This document shows, piece by piece, positions 17,277 through 26,164 of a DNA stretch of 64,000 nucleotides. Positions within the stretch are counted from its first letter, which is position 1, and each line of letters begins with the position of its first letter. The notes below the pieces were generated by a model. That model had not been told where the DNA came from, did not search any database, and was given only the letters and a program-made list of their open reading frames with translations. Where the stretch lies: the NCBI RefSeq assembly GCF_015477605.1, contig NZ_JADLQX010000024.1:1-64000 (forward strand), written 5' to 3'. The DNA is from Nocardia amamiensis. Lineage in GTDB: Bacteria; Actinomycetota; Actinomycetes; Mycobacteriales; Mycobacteriaceae. The translations under genes and the position numbers were made by a program.

Positions 17277-17633
17277 CTATGTCACCGCCTTCACCGAATA
17301 GGTCACATAGCCGGGGTCCCAACCGCTCATCGGATGCACGTGGTCCCAATTCGCCGGGCCGAGCACCTGATACACGACCCCGGTGGATTCGCGCCGCAGC
17401 TGATCGGACTGCTTGACCTCGGCCGAACCCTTCGGCACCGCCAGGGTGCCGGTGAGCGTCGCCGAGTCGCGGGCTGTGGCCGGGTACGTGCCGCCGGGTT
17501 CGACGGGCACGTTCTGCCAGAACACGCAGCGTTCGAGACTGCCGGCGGCCGCCGGGGCCTTGTCGCCGACACGGTCACGAATGCCACGCAGGATCGTCCA
17601 TTCCTCACCGAAGGGGACTTCGAACGGCTGCAT
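17277..17633 (-). CDS. Head closure / head-tail stopper protein
   Basis: A 118-residue protein. The ATG at 17633 lies 2 bases after the upstream TAG. The sequence is beta-rich with CVFWQNVPVEPGG and a VYQVLGPANWDHVH segment, like small head-closure proteins that occupy the third place after the capsid gene. No specific residues prove the role; it is assigned from order and size. Confidence 0.65.
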   Translation of the reverse strand: MQPFEVPFGEEWTILRGIRDRVGDKAPAAAGSLERCVFWQNVPVEPGGTYPATARDSATLTGTLAVPKGSAEVKQSDQLRRESTGVVYQVLGPANWDHVHPMSGWDPGYVTYSVKAVT

Positions 17634-17635
17634 CG

Positions 17636-18031
17636 CTACAGCCCTGGGGCCGAGACCGACTTGGCTCCCGAGACATCCACGCCCAGCGCGGCGAGGATGC
17701 CGTCGCGCTCGGAGTCGTAGATGTAGAGGTTGCCGTCGGGGTTCTTGAACGCGATCTGCGTCGAGAACGGGCCCATCACCTGGTAGGTGGACTGCGCGCC
17801 CTCGACCGCGCCGGTGGTCATCGCTCGGCGAACCATGCTGCGCGAGAGGATGTTCAGGCCCTGGGCGAGGTTCGCATCGGCGGCCGCCAGGGCCGCGAGG
17901 TCGCCGAAGGGCTTGAACCAGATTCCCAGCCACCAGGCGGCATCGTCGAGCAGCACGCTGGCGCGATCCTTCTCCGCCTGGGACAGGGTGCGCCAGCCGT
18001 CCTCGAGCTCGTCAGCGGTGGCGTAGGCCAT
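17636..18031 (-). CDS. Head-tail adaptor (Gp15/Gp19-like)
   Basis: A 131-residue protein from the ATG at 18031, which follows the preceding stop by 4 bases (MAYATADELEDGWRTL). The N-terminal helices with ASVLLDDAAWWLG and the NILSRSMVRRAM segment match the helical adaptor family (phage Gp19/Gp15/Gp42) that binds under the portal. A longer reading to 18121 would overlap the upstream gene by 86 bases and is less likely. Confidence 0.75.
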   Translation of the reverse strand: MAYATADELEDGWRTLSQAEKDRASVLLDDAAWWLGIWFKPFGDLAALAAADANLAQGLNILSRSMVRRAMTTGAVEGAQSTYQVMGPFSTQIAFKNPDGNLYIYDSERDGILAALGVDVSGAKSVSAPGL

Positions 18032-18035
18032 CGCC

Positions 18036-18386
18036 TCAGCCGTCCACGCGCAGAGTGCCGCGACGTTTGCGGGCGGCGGGCCTGTCGGTGTCGGGCTCGC
18101 CGTCTTCGTCCGCGGGCTCATACACCAGGTCAGCAGCCGCCGCCGGGGCAGGCTGCGCGTCCTCGGCGTCGTCGGCGGCGTTCTCGTCGATCGTCTCGCC
18201 GACCGGGTCCGGGTCCGCCGCCGGGGCGGGCTCGGGTTTCGGCAGGAGCACGTTGAGCCGGTCGAACCGCTCGAGATCGGCGGTGTTGACCTGCACCACC
18301 GTTCCGCAATCTGCGCGTCGGGTACGGCCTTTGTCGTCGAGGTAGACGATCGAGCCCAGCACCACGGTCCGTTCCACGGTGCTCAT
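18036..18386 (-). CDS. Hypothetical acidic head-module protein
   Basis: A 116-residue protein with a small beta-rich N-terminal part (VVLGSIVYLDDKGRTRRADCG) and a long Pro/Ala/Asp/Glu-rich tail ending in a basic RKRRGTLRVDG. It overlaps the capsid gene by 4 bases. Small proteins of this kind follow the capsid gene in many actinophages and may contribute to head completion. The family is not identified. Confidence 0.6.
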   Translation of the reverse strand: MSTVERTVVLGSIVYLDDKGRTRRADCGTVVQVNTADLERFDRLNVLLPKPEPAPAADPDPVGETIDENAADDAEDAQPAPAAAADLVYEPADEDGEPDTDRPAARKRRGTLRVDG

Positions 18387-19288
18387 GCCGCGAGCCCGGT
18401 GATCTTCAGCGCGTTGTACGGGTTGGTCACCGCGAACACCGGGCTGATCGAGGTCTGCACCCAGGTCGACTGGACACTCGGATCCCGCCAGGTCTCGGTG
18501 GTCAGCGGCTCCTCGTAGCGGACCTGTCCGACCATGCCTTCCTGCACGGCGTACGCGGTTCCCGCGGTGATCACGTTGGACACCGCCAGCCCGAATCCCT
18601 GGCTGCGCAGCCAGGCTTCCGCGTCGCCGTAGATGATCGACAGGTTCGCGAATTCCTGCGGGTTCAGGATGATCAGGTTGTACTGCGTCCCGAGCTCCTT
18701 GACCGCCGCCCGCTTGCGGATCTCAGCAAGGTCCGCCGCCGGCAGGGCGGCCTTGTTCTCCGTCGAGATGGTCAGCACGGTGGCATCCAGCCACGAGGTG
18801 CCGCTGATCTGCACGTCGGAACCGATCGCGGTGATCGAGGCCTCCAGCTCCGTCAGGGCGCGCACGTGCAACTGTCGCTGCACGTCGTTGCCCAGCTTCA
18901 CACCTTCGGTCTGGATGGCCGACATGTCATTGCGGCGACGGGCCTCGTCAGTGATCTTGAACTTGCCGCCGAGCTTCTCGACCTGCGCGGTCAACGGCTC
19001 GGGCCGGTCGAAGGTGACTTCCGGGAACTCCGCGCCCGGCGCGACCTTCTGCACGGAGCGGGTCGGGAACAGGTCGTTCTTGGTGAGCTGGGTGTAGACC
19101 AGCGCGCCACCGGAAACGGTGCCGCCGTTGGTGAAGATCCGCTCGGCGAAGTAGCCCTTCAGCGCCAGATCCGACAGGTAGGCGTTGATGCGCGTCGGCT
19201 CCTTCAACATCAAATCGACGGTGATGTTGTTGCCCGACACCGACGGGGTGCCCAGCGGGAACTCCTGGTTATACGCCGTGTATGCCAT
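18383..19288 (-). CDS. Major capsid protein
   Basis: A 301-residue protein of HK97-type build. An extended N-terminal arm is followed by an LTKNDLFPTRSVQKVAPGAEFP stretch (E-loop region) with a Thr/Glu-rich spine helix, and a C-terminal part with P-domain features (TAYAVQEGMVGQVRYEEPL). It lies after scaffold and decoration genes and before the connectors. No delta-domain protease is encoded nearby; scaffold removal may not need one. An AAAGGAGGAACGGCA leader gives a strong ribosome-binding site, as expected for the most abundant virion protein. Confidence 0.9.
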   Translation of the reverse strand: MAYTAYNQEFPLGTPSVSGNNITVDLMLKEPTRINAYLSDLALKGYFAERIFTNGGTVSGGALVYTQLTKNDLFPTRSVQKVAPGAEFPEVTFDRPEPLTAQVEKLGGKFKITDEARRRNDMSAIQTEGVKLGNDVQRQLHVRALTELEASITAIGSDVQISGTSWLDATVLTISTENKAALPAADLAEIRKRAAVKELGTQYNLIILNPQEFANLSIIYGDAEAWLRSQGFGLAVSNVITAGTAYAVQEGMVGQVRYEEPLTTETWRDPSVQSTWVQTSISPVFAVTNPYNALKITGLAA

Positions 19289-19306
19289 TGCCGTTCCTCC
19301 TTTCGG

Positions 19307-19687
19307 TTACGCGCCGTAGAAGGCGATGAAGATCGGGTTGTTGTTGGTGCCGTCCTCGACGGCCTGCCCGACGGCGATACCGGAGGCGAGGGTGACGACC
19401 TTGCCGCCGGTACCGACCTCGACCTGAGCGCCGGCGGAGATGCTGCCGCCCGCGGTGACCGGCAGGATCCCGCCGCGGCGGATCAGGCCGATGGCGCCGG
19501 AAGCGATGTCGGCGCAGGCCACCCCGAATGCCTTCGCCGCGGCGGTGGCGGTCGCGACCTTGATCAGGCCGGTGGTGGCGTCGCGGGTGGCGGAGATACC
19601 TACACACGTCTTACCCGTGATAGCGGCGGTGGCCAGGCCGGTGATGTCGGCGCCCGGCCGAAACAGTGGCTGCGAATCATTCGCCAT
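19307..19687 (-). CDS. Capsid decoration protein (DUF2190-like)
   Basis: A 126-residue, Gly/Ala/Thr-rich beta protein with FRPGADITGLATAAITGK at the start and repeated short strands ending in NPIFIAFYGA. This is the composition of small head-decoration proteins that cement the expanded capsid. It is encoded between scaffold and major capsid protein, the usual place, and has a GAAAGGAGCTGAC leader. Confidence 0.8.
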   Translation of the reverse strand: MANDSQPLFRPGADITGLATAAITGKTCVGISATRDATTGLIKVATATAAAKAFGVACADIASGAIGLIRRGGILPVTAGGSISAGAQVEVGTGGKVVTLASGIAVGQAVEDGTNNNPIFIAFYGA

Positions 19688-19688
19688 G

Positions 19689-20345
19689 TCAGCTCCTTTC
19701 GGAATCCCGCGGCCGCCAGGACGCGGGGTATGAGGTGTCCGGCGGTGCCGGTGGAGTAGGCGAGGCTCCAGGCCTCAGACCCTCGACCGGCCGATCACTC
19801 GGCGGCGGGGTCGGTGCGGCGCTGGAGGGATACCGGGCGGCGATGCGGGCCGCTCGGGCGTCCAGCTCTTCCGGGGTGCCTGACCCCAGCAAGTCGAAGT
19901 CCTCTTCGAGGACGCCGTGCTTGTGCGCGGCACGCAGCACGTTCAGTTCGTTGGTTCGCGCGTCGAGATCCGTCTTGAGCTGCGCGGCCTGGTCGTTGGC
20001 GCGCTGGATGTCGGTCTTCGCCGCCTCCTGCGCCTGGTTGTGCGCCTCGATGATCGGCTCAGCCTCCCGCAGCCTCGTACGCCAGCCCGCGTTCTCCTTG
20101 CGCAGATCCTTGATCACCGCCTCGTACTCCTCCGGCGTCTTCGGGGCGGCGGGCTCGGGCGGTGCCGGATTCGCCGGTGCGGCAGGTTCGGTCGACGCCG
20201 ATGCGGCAGGAGCGGGGGCTGGTGAGGCCGGCGGCGCGGCGGGCGTGGGCGCGGCCAGCGGAAAGCTGCTGATCCCCCCTCCCCCTGCGCCTGCGCTGCC
20301 GACGACGATCGGGATGGCGGGCTGGGTAATCGGGTTGTCACTCAT
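19689..20345 (-). CDS. Capsid scaffolding protein
   Basis: A 218-residue protein. A Pro/Ala-rich N-terminal 65 residues lead into a long charged coiled coil (about 68-140, EEYEAVIKDLRKENAGWRTRL) and a Pro-rich tail. High helix content, charge and position between the MuF-like protein and the decoration/capsid genes fit an internal scaffold that guides procapsid assembly and then leaves. It overlaps the MuF-like gene by 8 bases. Confidence 0.82.
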   Translation of the reverse strand: MSDNPITQPAIPIVVGSAGAGGGGISSFPLAAPTPAAPPASPAPAPAASASTEPAAPANPAPPEPAAPKTPEEYEAVIKDLRKENAGWRTRLREAEPIIEAHNQAQEAAKTDIQRANDQAAQLKTDLDARTNELNVLRAAHKHGVLEEDFDLLGSGTPEELDARAARIAARYPSSAAPTPPPSDRPVEGLRPGASPTPPAPPDTSYPASWRPRDSERS

Positions 20346-21432
20346 CGGTGGTGGCCCTCCTGGGGCGTCGGGCCGCCGCCAGGGCGGCCGGTGGGCGTTC
20401 CTTGATCACAGTCGCGAAAGCGCGGATGGCTTCGCTGCCGGTCAAGCCTTCGGTGACCTCGGCCCAGAGCTTCTCGATTTCCTCACCCAGCTCCGGGTCA
20501 CGCTCGATGCGGCGGAACGCTCTGTTGAACACGCGCCGCGGCTCCTCGCCGGCCTGAGTGGCCGCTGTGCTCGCGGCGATCCAGAGCCGTTCCAACCGCT
20601 CGGATTCCTCGCGGCCCTCCCAGTCCTGGCCGCGGCGCACGAGCACGGCCTCGCAGTCGCATCCGTCGTGGTAACGCTCGCCCAGCGCACGACTGCCGCG
20701 AGGCCGCCCGCCGCGGCCGACGACCGTCAGCGCGGACTTGTCCGACCGGTAGACCGGGCCGCGTGAGGCCAGCATCGCGCAGAACGCGCAGTTCTCGCTG
20801 CCGGACAGCACACGCGCCCAACCGATCTCCTCGCCCGCACCGAGCGCCGCGTTGACCACCGCGTTGCGGCCCGCCTGCGCGGCATGCCGCGCCAGGGTGG
20901 CCGACAGGCGCTGCGACACCTGCACGACCACACGGGGGTCGGTGCGGTTGTCCAGCGTCGGCGCGATCACCCGGCTACGGGCTCGCCGACGGGATCGCGG
21001 GTCGAGTTCGCTCGGTGCGGCCACGCGACCGCGAGGGCGCTCGGCCACCTCCGGCGCGGTGACCCGTATTCGCTCCCGCGGCTGTTCATCGGCACCGGTC
21101 ACGCGGGCAGCGGGCTGCGGTTCCTCTGGTTCGGGTGCGGGCCGCGGCGGCGGAGGCTCGACGGCGCGGTCGATCGCGGCCACCACGGCGGCGACCGGGT
21201 ACGGGTCCGGTTCTGGGATGCGAATATCCGGGTCGAACTCGCGGATCGCCCGCGTGGCCTGGGCGTGGCTGCGGCGGCGGGCCGCCACCACCTCGCGGTG
21301 CAGGCGGCGCGCCATCTGCTGCCGCTGCTGCGGCGTGACCGGCACACCCTCGGCGCGCATGCGCCGCAGGATGATCCGGGACAGCGTGGCGCCGAGCGCG
21401 CGGTGCAGCAGCCGCAGCGCAGCGGACAGCAT
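20338..21432 (-). CDS. MuF-like minor capsid protein
   Basis: A 364-residue protein. A basic helical N-terminus is followed by a long Pro/Arg-rich linker (about 80-170). The MuF-type domain (about 190-290) has the family's Cys/His pattern: ENCAFCAML, then GERYHDGCDCEAV. MuF proteins sit at the portal vertex inside the head and may enter the cell with the DNA. It follows the portal gene with TGAATG spacing. Confidence 0.85.
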   Translation of the reverse strand: MLSAALRLLHRALGATLSRIILRRMRAEGVPVTPQQRQQMARRLHREVVAARRRSHAQATRAIREFDPDIRIPEPDPYPVAAVVAAIDRAVEPPPPRPAPEPEEPQPAARVTGADEQPRERIRVTAPEVAERPRGRVAAPSELDPRSRRRARSRVIAPTLDNRTDPRVVVQVSQRLSATLARHAAQAGRNAVVNAALGAGEEIGWARVLSGSENCAFCAMLASRGPVYRSDKSALTVVGRGGRPRGSRALGERYHDGCDCEAVLVRRGQDWEGREESERLERLWIAASTAATQAGEEPRRVFNRAFRRIERDPELGEEIEKLWAEVTEGLTGSEAIRAFATVIKERPPAALAAARRPRRATTDE

Positions 21433-22875
21433 TCAGACCTCGATCAGGCGGTCGTCCTGGCGTGCGCGCGCTTGCAGGGCGCGCTCGACCTTTTCCTTCG
21501 ACCAGCCGGGAATGTCCTCCCAGACCATCTCCGGTGGGATGTCGAGCATCGTGGCCATCTTGCCGAGACCGTCGATCGTCTGCGCGAAGCTGCGTGCGGT
21601 CGTGTCGTCCCAGATCACCTCGGCCGCGAAATCCGCTGCCGCCGCCACGTCACCGGAGATGTGCGCCGCGGTGCGCAGTGTCTGCTCGTGCGATTCCCCG
21701 AGCGAGGTCTGGATCTCGGAGGCCTTGCGATCCTTACCCGCCTCGAGCGCTGCCAGGCTCGCCTCGGAGATATTGCTGATCCCCGACAAACCGAGCTGCT
21801 GGGCAGGTACCTGCCCGATCGCAGCGGCGTCGCGCAGGGCGCTCTCTTTGGACTTGATGTAGTTCTCGAGGTCGGTGGCGTCGAACTGGCCGGCTTTGGT
21901 GTTCGGATCCTTGAAGAACTGGGTGTCGGAGACTGCGACACGCAGTGCGTCGGCTTCGCTCTTGGGCAGCCAGCCCATGACGTAGCGCTGCTTGAACGCC
22001 GAGTAGTACTGGGCCACCAGCATTTGGTAGGTGGTCTCGTTGATCCTCTGCTGAATCGTCAGCAGGGGTTCGATGATGCCGAACTGTTCCTCCCCGTCGA
22101 GCAGGATGCGGTCTCGATATCGCACGATCGGGCAGACGCCGACATCGTGACGACGGCCCTCGATGTAGTCGAAGTTGTTGACGCTGATGTAGGAGGGGTC
22201 GCGCCAGCCGAAGGCGGACTGCGGGAGGTTCTTCGCGCCGATGAAGTGGACGTTCACCTCGTCGTAGAGCCGAATCATCGGCCCCTTCATTTCCAGCGCC
22301 ATGATCGGCCAGGCGTCGTCGACCGGGCCGCCGTCGCGCGGATCCCACTCCAGCGGCTCACCGTAGATCGCGGTCATCTGACGCGGGGAGACGCCGCGGA
22401 TGTAGACCGGAATCTCCTCGCCGCCGGTCCAATCCTTCGGCCGCAGTGACGGCAGCACCGTCGCATACGAGGTCCCGTAGTGCAGTGCCGAGCGATGAAT
22501 GCCGGTCTGGCCCGCGCCCATCCGGTTGCGCTGCCACCACTTCCACGGCCCCGACCGTGTGCCGGTGCGCCGCTGGGTCAGTTCGTCGACCGTGACACCG
22601 GTCAGGTAGTTGCCGACCTTCATCGCCTGGCCGTACACGTCCAAGATCAACGGCAGAAAGTTCGTCTGCGACTTGCGGGCAAGACCGACCAGAGCGGCCA
22701 ACGACCCCTGCGCCTGCGAGGAACTGATGCCGCGGATCTCCAGTGCGTGCACCGCCGCTTCGGGCGAATCCCACGGCTTCAGCGCCGCGTCGAGCACATC
22801 CAGGCGCGGCATCTCATATGCCCGCGGGCCCTGCAACATCTCGCGTACGGCGTCGACGGCCTGAGCCCGATTCAC
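21433..22875 (-). CDS. Portal protein
   Basis: A 480-residue protein of the SPP1 gp6-like portal family. It has an N-terminal helical region, the wing/stem beta segments (SALHYGTSYATVLP, VGVCPIVRYRDRIL) and a long helical C-terminus (QQRINETTYQMLVAQYYSAF and following helices). Twelve subunits would form the ring through which DNA is packaged. A GTG start follows a GAGAGGCGG site. It lies between the large terminase and the MuF-like gene, the standard order. Confidence 0.92.
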   Translation of the reverse strand: MNRAQAVDAVREMLQGPRAYEMPRLDVLDAALKPWDSPEAAVHALEIRGISSSQAQGSLAALVGLARKSQTNFLPLILDVYGQAMKVGNYLTGVTVDELTQRRTGTRSGPWKWWQRNRMGAGQTGIHRSALHYGTSYATVLPSLRPKDWTGGEEIPVYIRGVSPRQMTAIYGEPLEWDPRDGGPVDDAWPIMALEMKGPMIRLYDEVNVHFIGAKNLPQSAFGWRDPSYISVNNFDYIEGRRHDVGVCPIVRYRDRILLDGEEQFGIIEPLLTIQQRINETTYQMLVAQYYSAFKQRYVMGWLPKSEADALRVAVSDTQFFKDPNTKAGQFDATDLENYIKSKESALRDAAAIGQVPAQQLGLSGISNISEASLAALEAGKDRKASEIQTSLGESHEQTLRTAAHISGDVAAAADFAAEVIWDDTTARSFAQTIDGLGKMATMLDIPPEMVWEDIPGWSKEKVERALQARARQDDRLIEV

Positions 22876-22888
22876 CGATCACCGCCTC

Positions 22889-24664
22889 TCACAAGAAGAA
22901 CGCCTCGTTCGGCCCGTCGGGGTTGGCCAGCAGCCAGGTCTTTCGCATCAGCCGGGCGCCGACCATCGCCACCGCGGCGTCGACCTTCCTCGACGAACCG
23001 CGGCCCGACTTGCCTAGGCCGACGCCGTACTTGCCCGGGCGCCGGCGCGCGTTGTGCACGTGCGTGCGCAACCGCTTGTTGCCGTCGTAGCGGAACGCGC
23101 CGTCCTTGATGTCGGTCACCGTGCGCTCGGCGTGCTGGGTGTGCAGCGCGGCGTGCCGCGGTGAGCGCATGTCCCAGATGATCGGGTGCTGGCGGTCTCC
23201 CGACTTCACGGCCGGCAGACGCCAGTCCTGGATCTCGGTCCAGTCGTCGCACAGCGGCTCCCAGTACAGCTCGCCGGACTCGTCGTCACGGGCGTCGGAC
23301 GGGTCGCACCACAAGCCGTACACGTCCCAGCGAGCGCACGCCCACCGGACGCGGCCGTCGACGTCAGCGCGGTCGACCAGCCACGCGCGCTTGCTGTCCC
23401 AGTTCGCCGGTCGTTCCCATATGCCGACGACGAACACGTCGCCGGTGTCGAGGCGGCAGCCGATCAGCGCGGTCGCGTCGTCGCTCTTGGAGCCGTCGAG
23501 GAACAAGAACACCTCGGCGCCCTCGGGCGGTAGGACACTCGGGTCGGCCAGGCGATCCCAGAGTTGCGGGGTGGTCCAGGCGTCGGCGGTGGCGACGATC
23601 TGGTTGTACCACTTGCGCCGTGACTCGCTCGGCGGGTTCTCCGGGTTCAGGATGTACTGGACGATGCTGCCGTTGCGGCGGGTGTCCAGCCAGGTCGAGT
23701 CGCCCGCGATCGCCCGCACCACCGCGGGCGCGTCCTCCGCGGTGAGCGGGGCCTCCGGCGGCGCTTCCAGCGAGTCATACAGCAGGCCGAAGTCCATCGC
23801 CGTCGGGTCCTCGCCCTGCGTGGCGTCGTAGGCCTCGCGGCGGCGCTCGCCGACCGAGTCCTCCCCGGGACGGTAGGCGTTGCAGATGTCGAGCATCCGC
23901 GCCGCGCCGCGCTCGGACTTCGCGGCGTTGCCCGCCAGGGCACCGGCCATGTCGTGACCGCGGTTGGACTCGCGCCAGTTCTGGGTCTCGTTGCGGATCA
24001 CCAGGGTCGGGCGCCCGCCCTCGATCGAGTCCGGGTTGCTGGTCACGGCCTCGATCTGGCGGGTATCGCCCAGCCCGAAGACGTGGAACTTGCCGGGCTG
24101 GCCGATGCCGTAGCGGTTGCGCGTCTCCGGTGGCAGCAGCACCGGGAACAGTTGCATGGTGTTCTTGGTCTGCTTCTCCGACACCGCGACGATCTGCACC
24201 CAGGCGTTCGGCTCCTGCGCGCCGACCGGGCGGCCATGATGCCAGTGGTCGAAGTTCACTTCGGCGAAGCACGCAGCCAGCGCCAGGCACGCGGCCAGCG
24301 GGTCCTTACCCCAGCCCTTCAGCCGTTGCAGCACCGCGTTGCGATGGATGAAGTCGCCTTCGGCATCGACCGCGAAGTACCAGAGGATGAACCGGGCCTG
24401 CTCGAGGGTGAACTGCCATTCGCGGCCCTTCTTGTCGCGCAGCCACCGACCACACCACGCCAGCACCCGCCACCCGAGCGTGCACTCCGGCAGCAGCCAT
24501 CCGCCGTCCCACTGCCAGGTGGGGCCGATCTTGACCGGCTCCCACTCCAGATCTGTTGGCGGCGCGGTGGTTTCGAGCTTGTACTCGTACCACTCGATGA
24601 TCTGCGCGAACTCCGATTCCGCGGACGTGATGAGGGCAGGACCGGCGCTACGCGCTCTGGCCAC
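22889..24664 (-). CDS. terL: Terminase large subunit
   Basis: A 591-residue ATPase/nuclease. The N-terminal motor has a Q-motif-like WQFTLEQARFILWYF and a deviant Walker A (KGWGKDPLAA, residues about 116-125). The C-terminal RNase H-like nuclease has its first acidic residue in FLFLDGSKSDDATA (about 395-408) and a final acidic residue in SSRKVDAAVAMV. It cuts concatemers and pumps DNA through the portal. The GTG start overlaps the small subunit gene by 17 bp. Confidence 0.93.
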   Translation of the reverse strand: MARARSAGPALITSAESEFAQIIEWYEYKLETTAPPTDLEWEPVKIGPTWQWDGGWLLPECTLGWRVLAWCGRWLRDKKGREWQFTLEQARFILWYFAVDAEGDFIHRNAVLQRLKGWGKDPLAACLALAACFAEVNFDHWHHGRPVGAQEPNAWVQIVAVSEKQTKNTMQLFPVLLPPETRNRYGIGQPGKFHVFGLGDTRQIEAVTSNPDSIEGGRPTLVIRNETQNWRESNRGHDMAGALAGNAAKSERGAARMLDICNAYRPGEDSVGERRREAYDATQGEDPTAMDFGLLYDSLEAPPEAPLTAEDAPAVVRAIAGDSTWLDTRRNGSIVQYILNPENPPSESRRKWYNQIVATADAWTTPQLWDRLADPSVLPPEGAEVFLFLDGSKSDDATALIGCRLDTGDVFVVGIWERPANWDSKRAWLVDRADVDGRVRWACARWDVYGLWCDPSDARDDESGELYWEPLCDDWTEIQDWRLPAVKSGDRQHPIIWDMRSPRHAALHTQHAERTVTDIKDGAFRYDGNKRLRTHVHNARRRPGKYGVGLGKSGRGSSRKVDAAVAMVGARLMRKTWLLANPDGPNEAFFL

Positions 24665-25022
24665 GCTTGGACCAGCGCGCGTTCGCCGCCGCGCGGGCCG
24701 CCGTGCTCCGCGATTCCATCCCGGCCTCGCCGCTATCGGCGTCGGGCAGCTTCAACTGCCGCAGCAGGCCGGCCAGCGTCGCGCGATGCTGACGCAGCTC
24801 GCTCACCAGCGGGTTGACCACACGCTGACCCATCGAGCCCGCGATCATGATCGAGTCCTTCGACAACGCCGACTCCAGAGCGTCGATCAGATCGACCTCG
24901 CGCGCGGCCTCACGCAGCACGCGCAGCTCGTCGGGACGCAACTCCCACTTGCCGACGATGTCGGTCCACAACTTCCGGCCACCGGGGCGAAGCCCCTTCG
25001 GCGCAGCAGGTTTCGATGCCAT
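24648..25022 (-). CDS. terS: Terminase small subunit (P27-like)
   Basis: A 124-residue protein with the P27-type layout. KGLRPGGRKLWTDIVGKWELRPDELRVL forms the N-terminal helical DNA-recognition part, a central helix follows (AAREVDLIDALESAL) and a basic Arg/Ala-rich end closes it (AARAAANARWSKRG). It recognises pac/cos DNA and loads the large subunit. A GGAGGT site precedes the ATG, and a stem-loop separates it from the prim-pol gene upstream. Confidence 0.85.
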   Translation of the reverse strand: MASKPAAPKGLRPGGRKLWTDIVGKWELRPDELRVLREAAREVDLIDALESALSKDSIMIAGSMGQRVVNPLVSELRQHRATLAGLLRQLKLPDADSGEAGMESRSTAARAAANARWSKRGQSA

Positions 25023-25033
25023 CCGACCTCCAG

Positions 25034-25084
25034 GGTCTCGACCGCCACCAGGGCGGCTGGCCGAGCCGCCCCGAGGCCGAGACC
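25034..25084 (-). terminator. Two-tiered stem-loop before terminase genes
   Basis: GGTCTCG pairs with CGAGACC (25034-25040 and 25078-25084) around an inner perfect GGGCGGCT/AGCCGCCC hairpin (25051-25058 and 25064-25071) with a 5-base loop. It fills the 67-bp gap between the prim-pol stop and the terminase start. It may attenuate early transcription into the late operon. Confidence 0.5.
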
Positions 25085-25089
25085 GCAGG

Positions 25090-25677
25090 TCAGCTCACTA
25101 CTTCGGACAGATCAGCCAGGCGGCGCACCGAGCCCGGCGCCGGACGCTCGGTGACCGTGATGTACCGGCCAACGCTGTAGTGCTCCACCCGCAGACCGTC
25201 GCCGGTCACATATCGGCGGCCGCGGCCTTCGGGCATGCGACCCCAGACGTGCAGACCATCACCCGAGGGCGAGACCTCGATGTAGGTCGGCGGCAGCTGC
25301 GCGAGGAACCTCGCGGCGGCCGGGGTCAGTAGACCGTCGATGAGGCAGTGGTCGAGGTCGAGGCAGCCGATGCCAGCACCCAGGACGAACCCCTTGCGGG
25401 CGGCCGGGCGCACGCGCGACCACGGCGACCAGGTCGCGGCGTCGGTCGACGAAGCAGCCTTGCCGGTCGGCTGAATCGGCACCTTCGTCGGCAGCCCGCC
25501 GCGGCTGGCCAGCTTCCACATCACCCAGCGGTCGCGGGTGCGCAACTCGACGGGCAGCACCTGGCGGTCACGGTAGGCGGCCTGCTTGCAGGCGTTCGAA
25601 CAGAACCGCGGCGTCCGGCCGCGCGCGTTCGTCGGCTGGAACCGCACGCCGCAGTACTCGCACTCCCTGCTGCCCAT
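25090..25677 (-). CDS. Stand-alone primase-polymerase (AEP fold) with N-terminal zinc finger
   Basis: A 195-residue protein. Residues 6-32 form a treble-clef-like zinc finger (CEYCG, then FCSNACKQAAYR). The rest matches the N-terminal prim-pol domain of phage/plasmid replication proteins: RWVMWKLAS, a KVP block with ASSTDAATW, the catalytic-type acidic pair in GCLDLDH, EVSPSGDGLHVWG with the active-site His, and GRYITVTE. No helicase domain is attached. A TAGAAT -10 box six bases before the ATG and no Shine-Dalgarno sequence suggest a leaderless mRNA. The zinc finger might instead make it a regulatory DNA-binding protein. Confidence 0.72.
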   Translation of the reverse strand: MGSRECEYCGVRFQPTNARGRTPRFCSNACKQAAYRDRQVLPVELRTRDRWVMWKLASRGGLPTKVPIQPTGKAASSTDAATWSPWSRVRPAARKGFVLGAGIGCLDLDHCLIDGLLTPAAARFLAQLPPTYIEVSPSGDGLHVWGRMPEGRGRRYVTGDGLRVEHYSVGRYITVTERPAPGSVRRLADLSEVVS

Positions 25678-25683
25678 ACACCC

Positions 25684-25689
25684 ATTCTA
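25684..25689 (-). promoter_or_regulatory. -10 box for prim-pol gene (leaderless)
   Basis: TAGAAT on the minus strand ends 6 bases before the ATG at 25677, so transcription should begin at or within a base of the start codon. No convincing -35 hexamer is seen. The 186 bp upstream, to the HNH gene stop, hold no other gene. Confidence 0.5.
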
Positions 25690-25873
25690 CCTGGATGTGT
25701 TACGAATTAGAGCCCCTATCAGTGGTGATGCCAGCAACACGGCGGACTGGTCACGTCGGCTCACCGGGCGCACCACGCTGACCTGCGAAAAAACAGGAGA
25801 GGGGCGCACGCATGGTCGGAGGTGCTATGCCTTCCGCCGCTCCCGAGCCCGATCGAGGGTCATCCCCCACCCC

Positions 25874-26164
25874 TCAGCTACGCCTCGGCAACCGTCCGGG
25901 GTGTGGCTCGGGCTCGCGGTACCGACTCCGCTTGGCCTTGCCCGCTTGCGCCTCACCCTGAGTCTTGGCGTCGTGGCAGTCCTTGCACAGCACCTGAAGG
26001 TTGTCGTCGTCATCGGTCCCGTCGGCCTTGACGTTGATGATGTGGTCGACCTCATGGCCGGGCCTGCTGCACTTCTGACAGATGCCTTTGTCGCGCTGGC
26101 GGATCTGCTCGGCCTGTGCCCGCGGCACTCCGCGGTATCGGTCGGGGTCACGGGACCAGGCCAT
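25874..26164 (-). CDS. HNH endonuclease
   Basis: A 96-residue protein with the complete HNH zinc motif: CQKCSRPGHEVDHI supplies the first Cys pair and the catalytic His, and DNLQVLCKDCHDAKT the second Cys pair and closing His. The basic C-terminus may bind DNA. Small HNH proteins near terminase genes in cos-type phages support DNA cleavage during packaging, though here the prim-pol gene lies between. It starts within the stop of the proteasome-like gene (ATGA). Confidence 0.88.
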   Translation of the reverse strand: MAWSRDPDRYRGVPRAQAEQIRQRDKGICQKCSRPGHEVDHIINVKADGTDDDDNLQVLCKDCHDAKTQGEAQAGKAKRSRYREPEPHPGRLPRRS

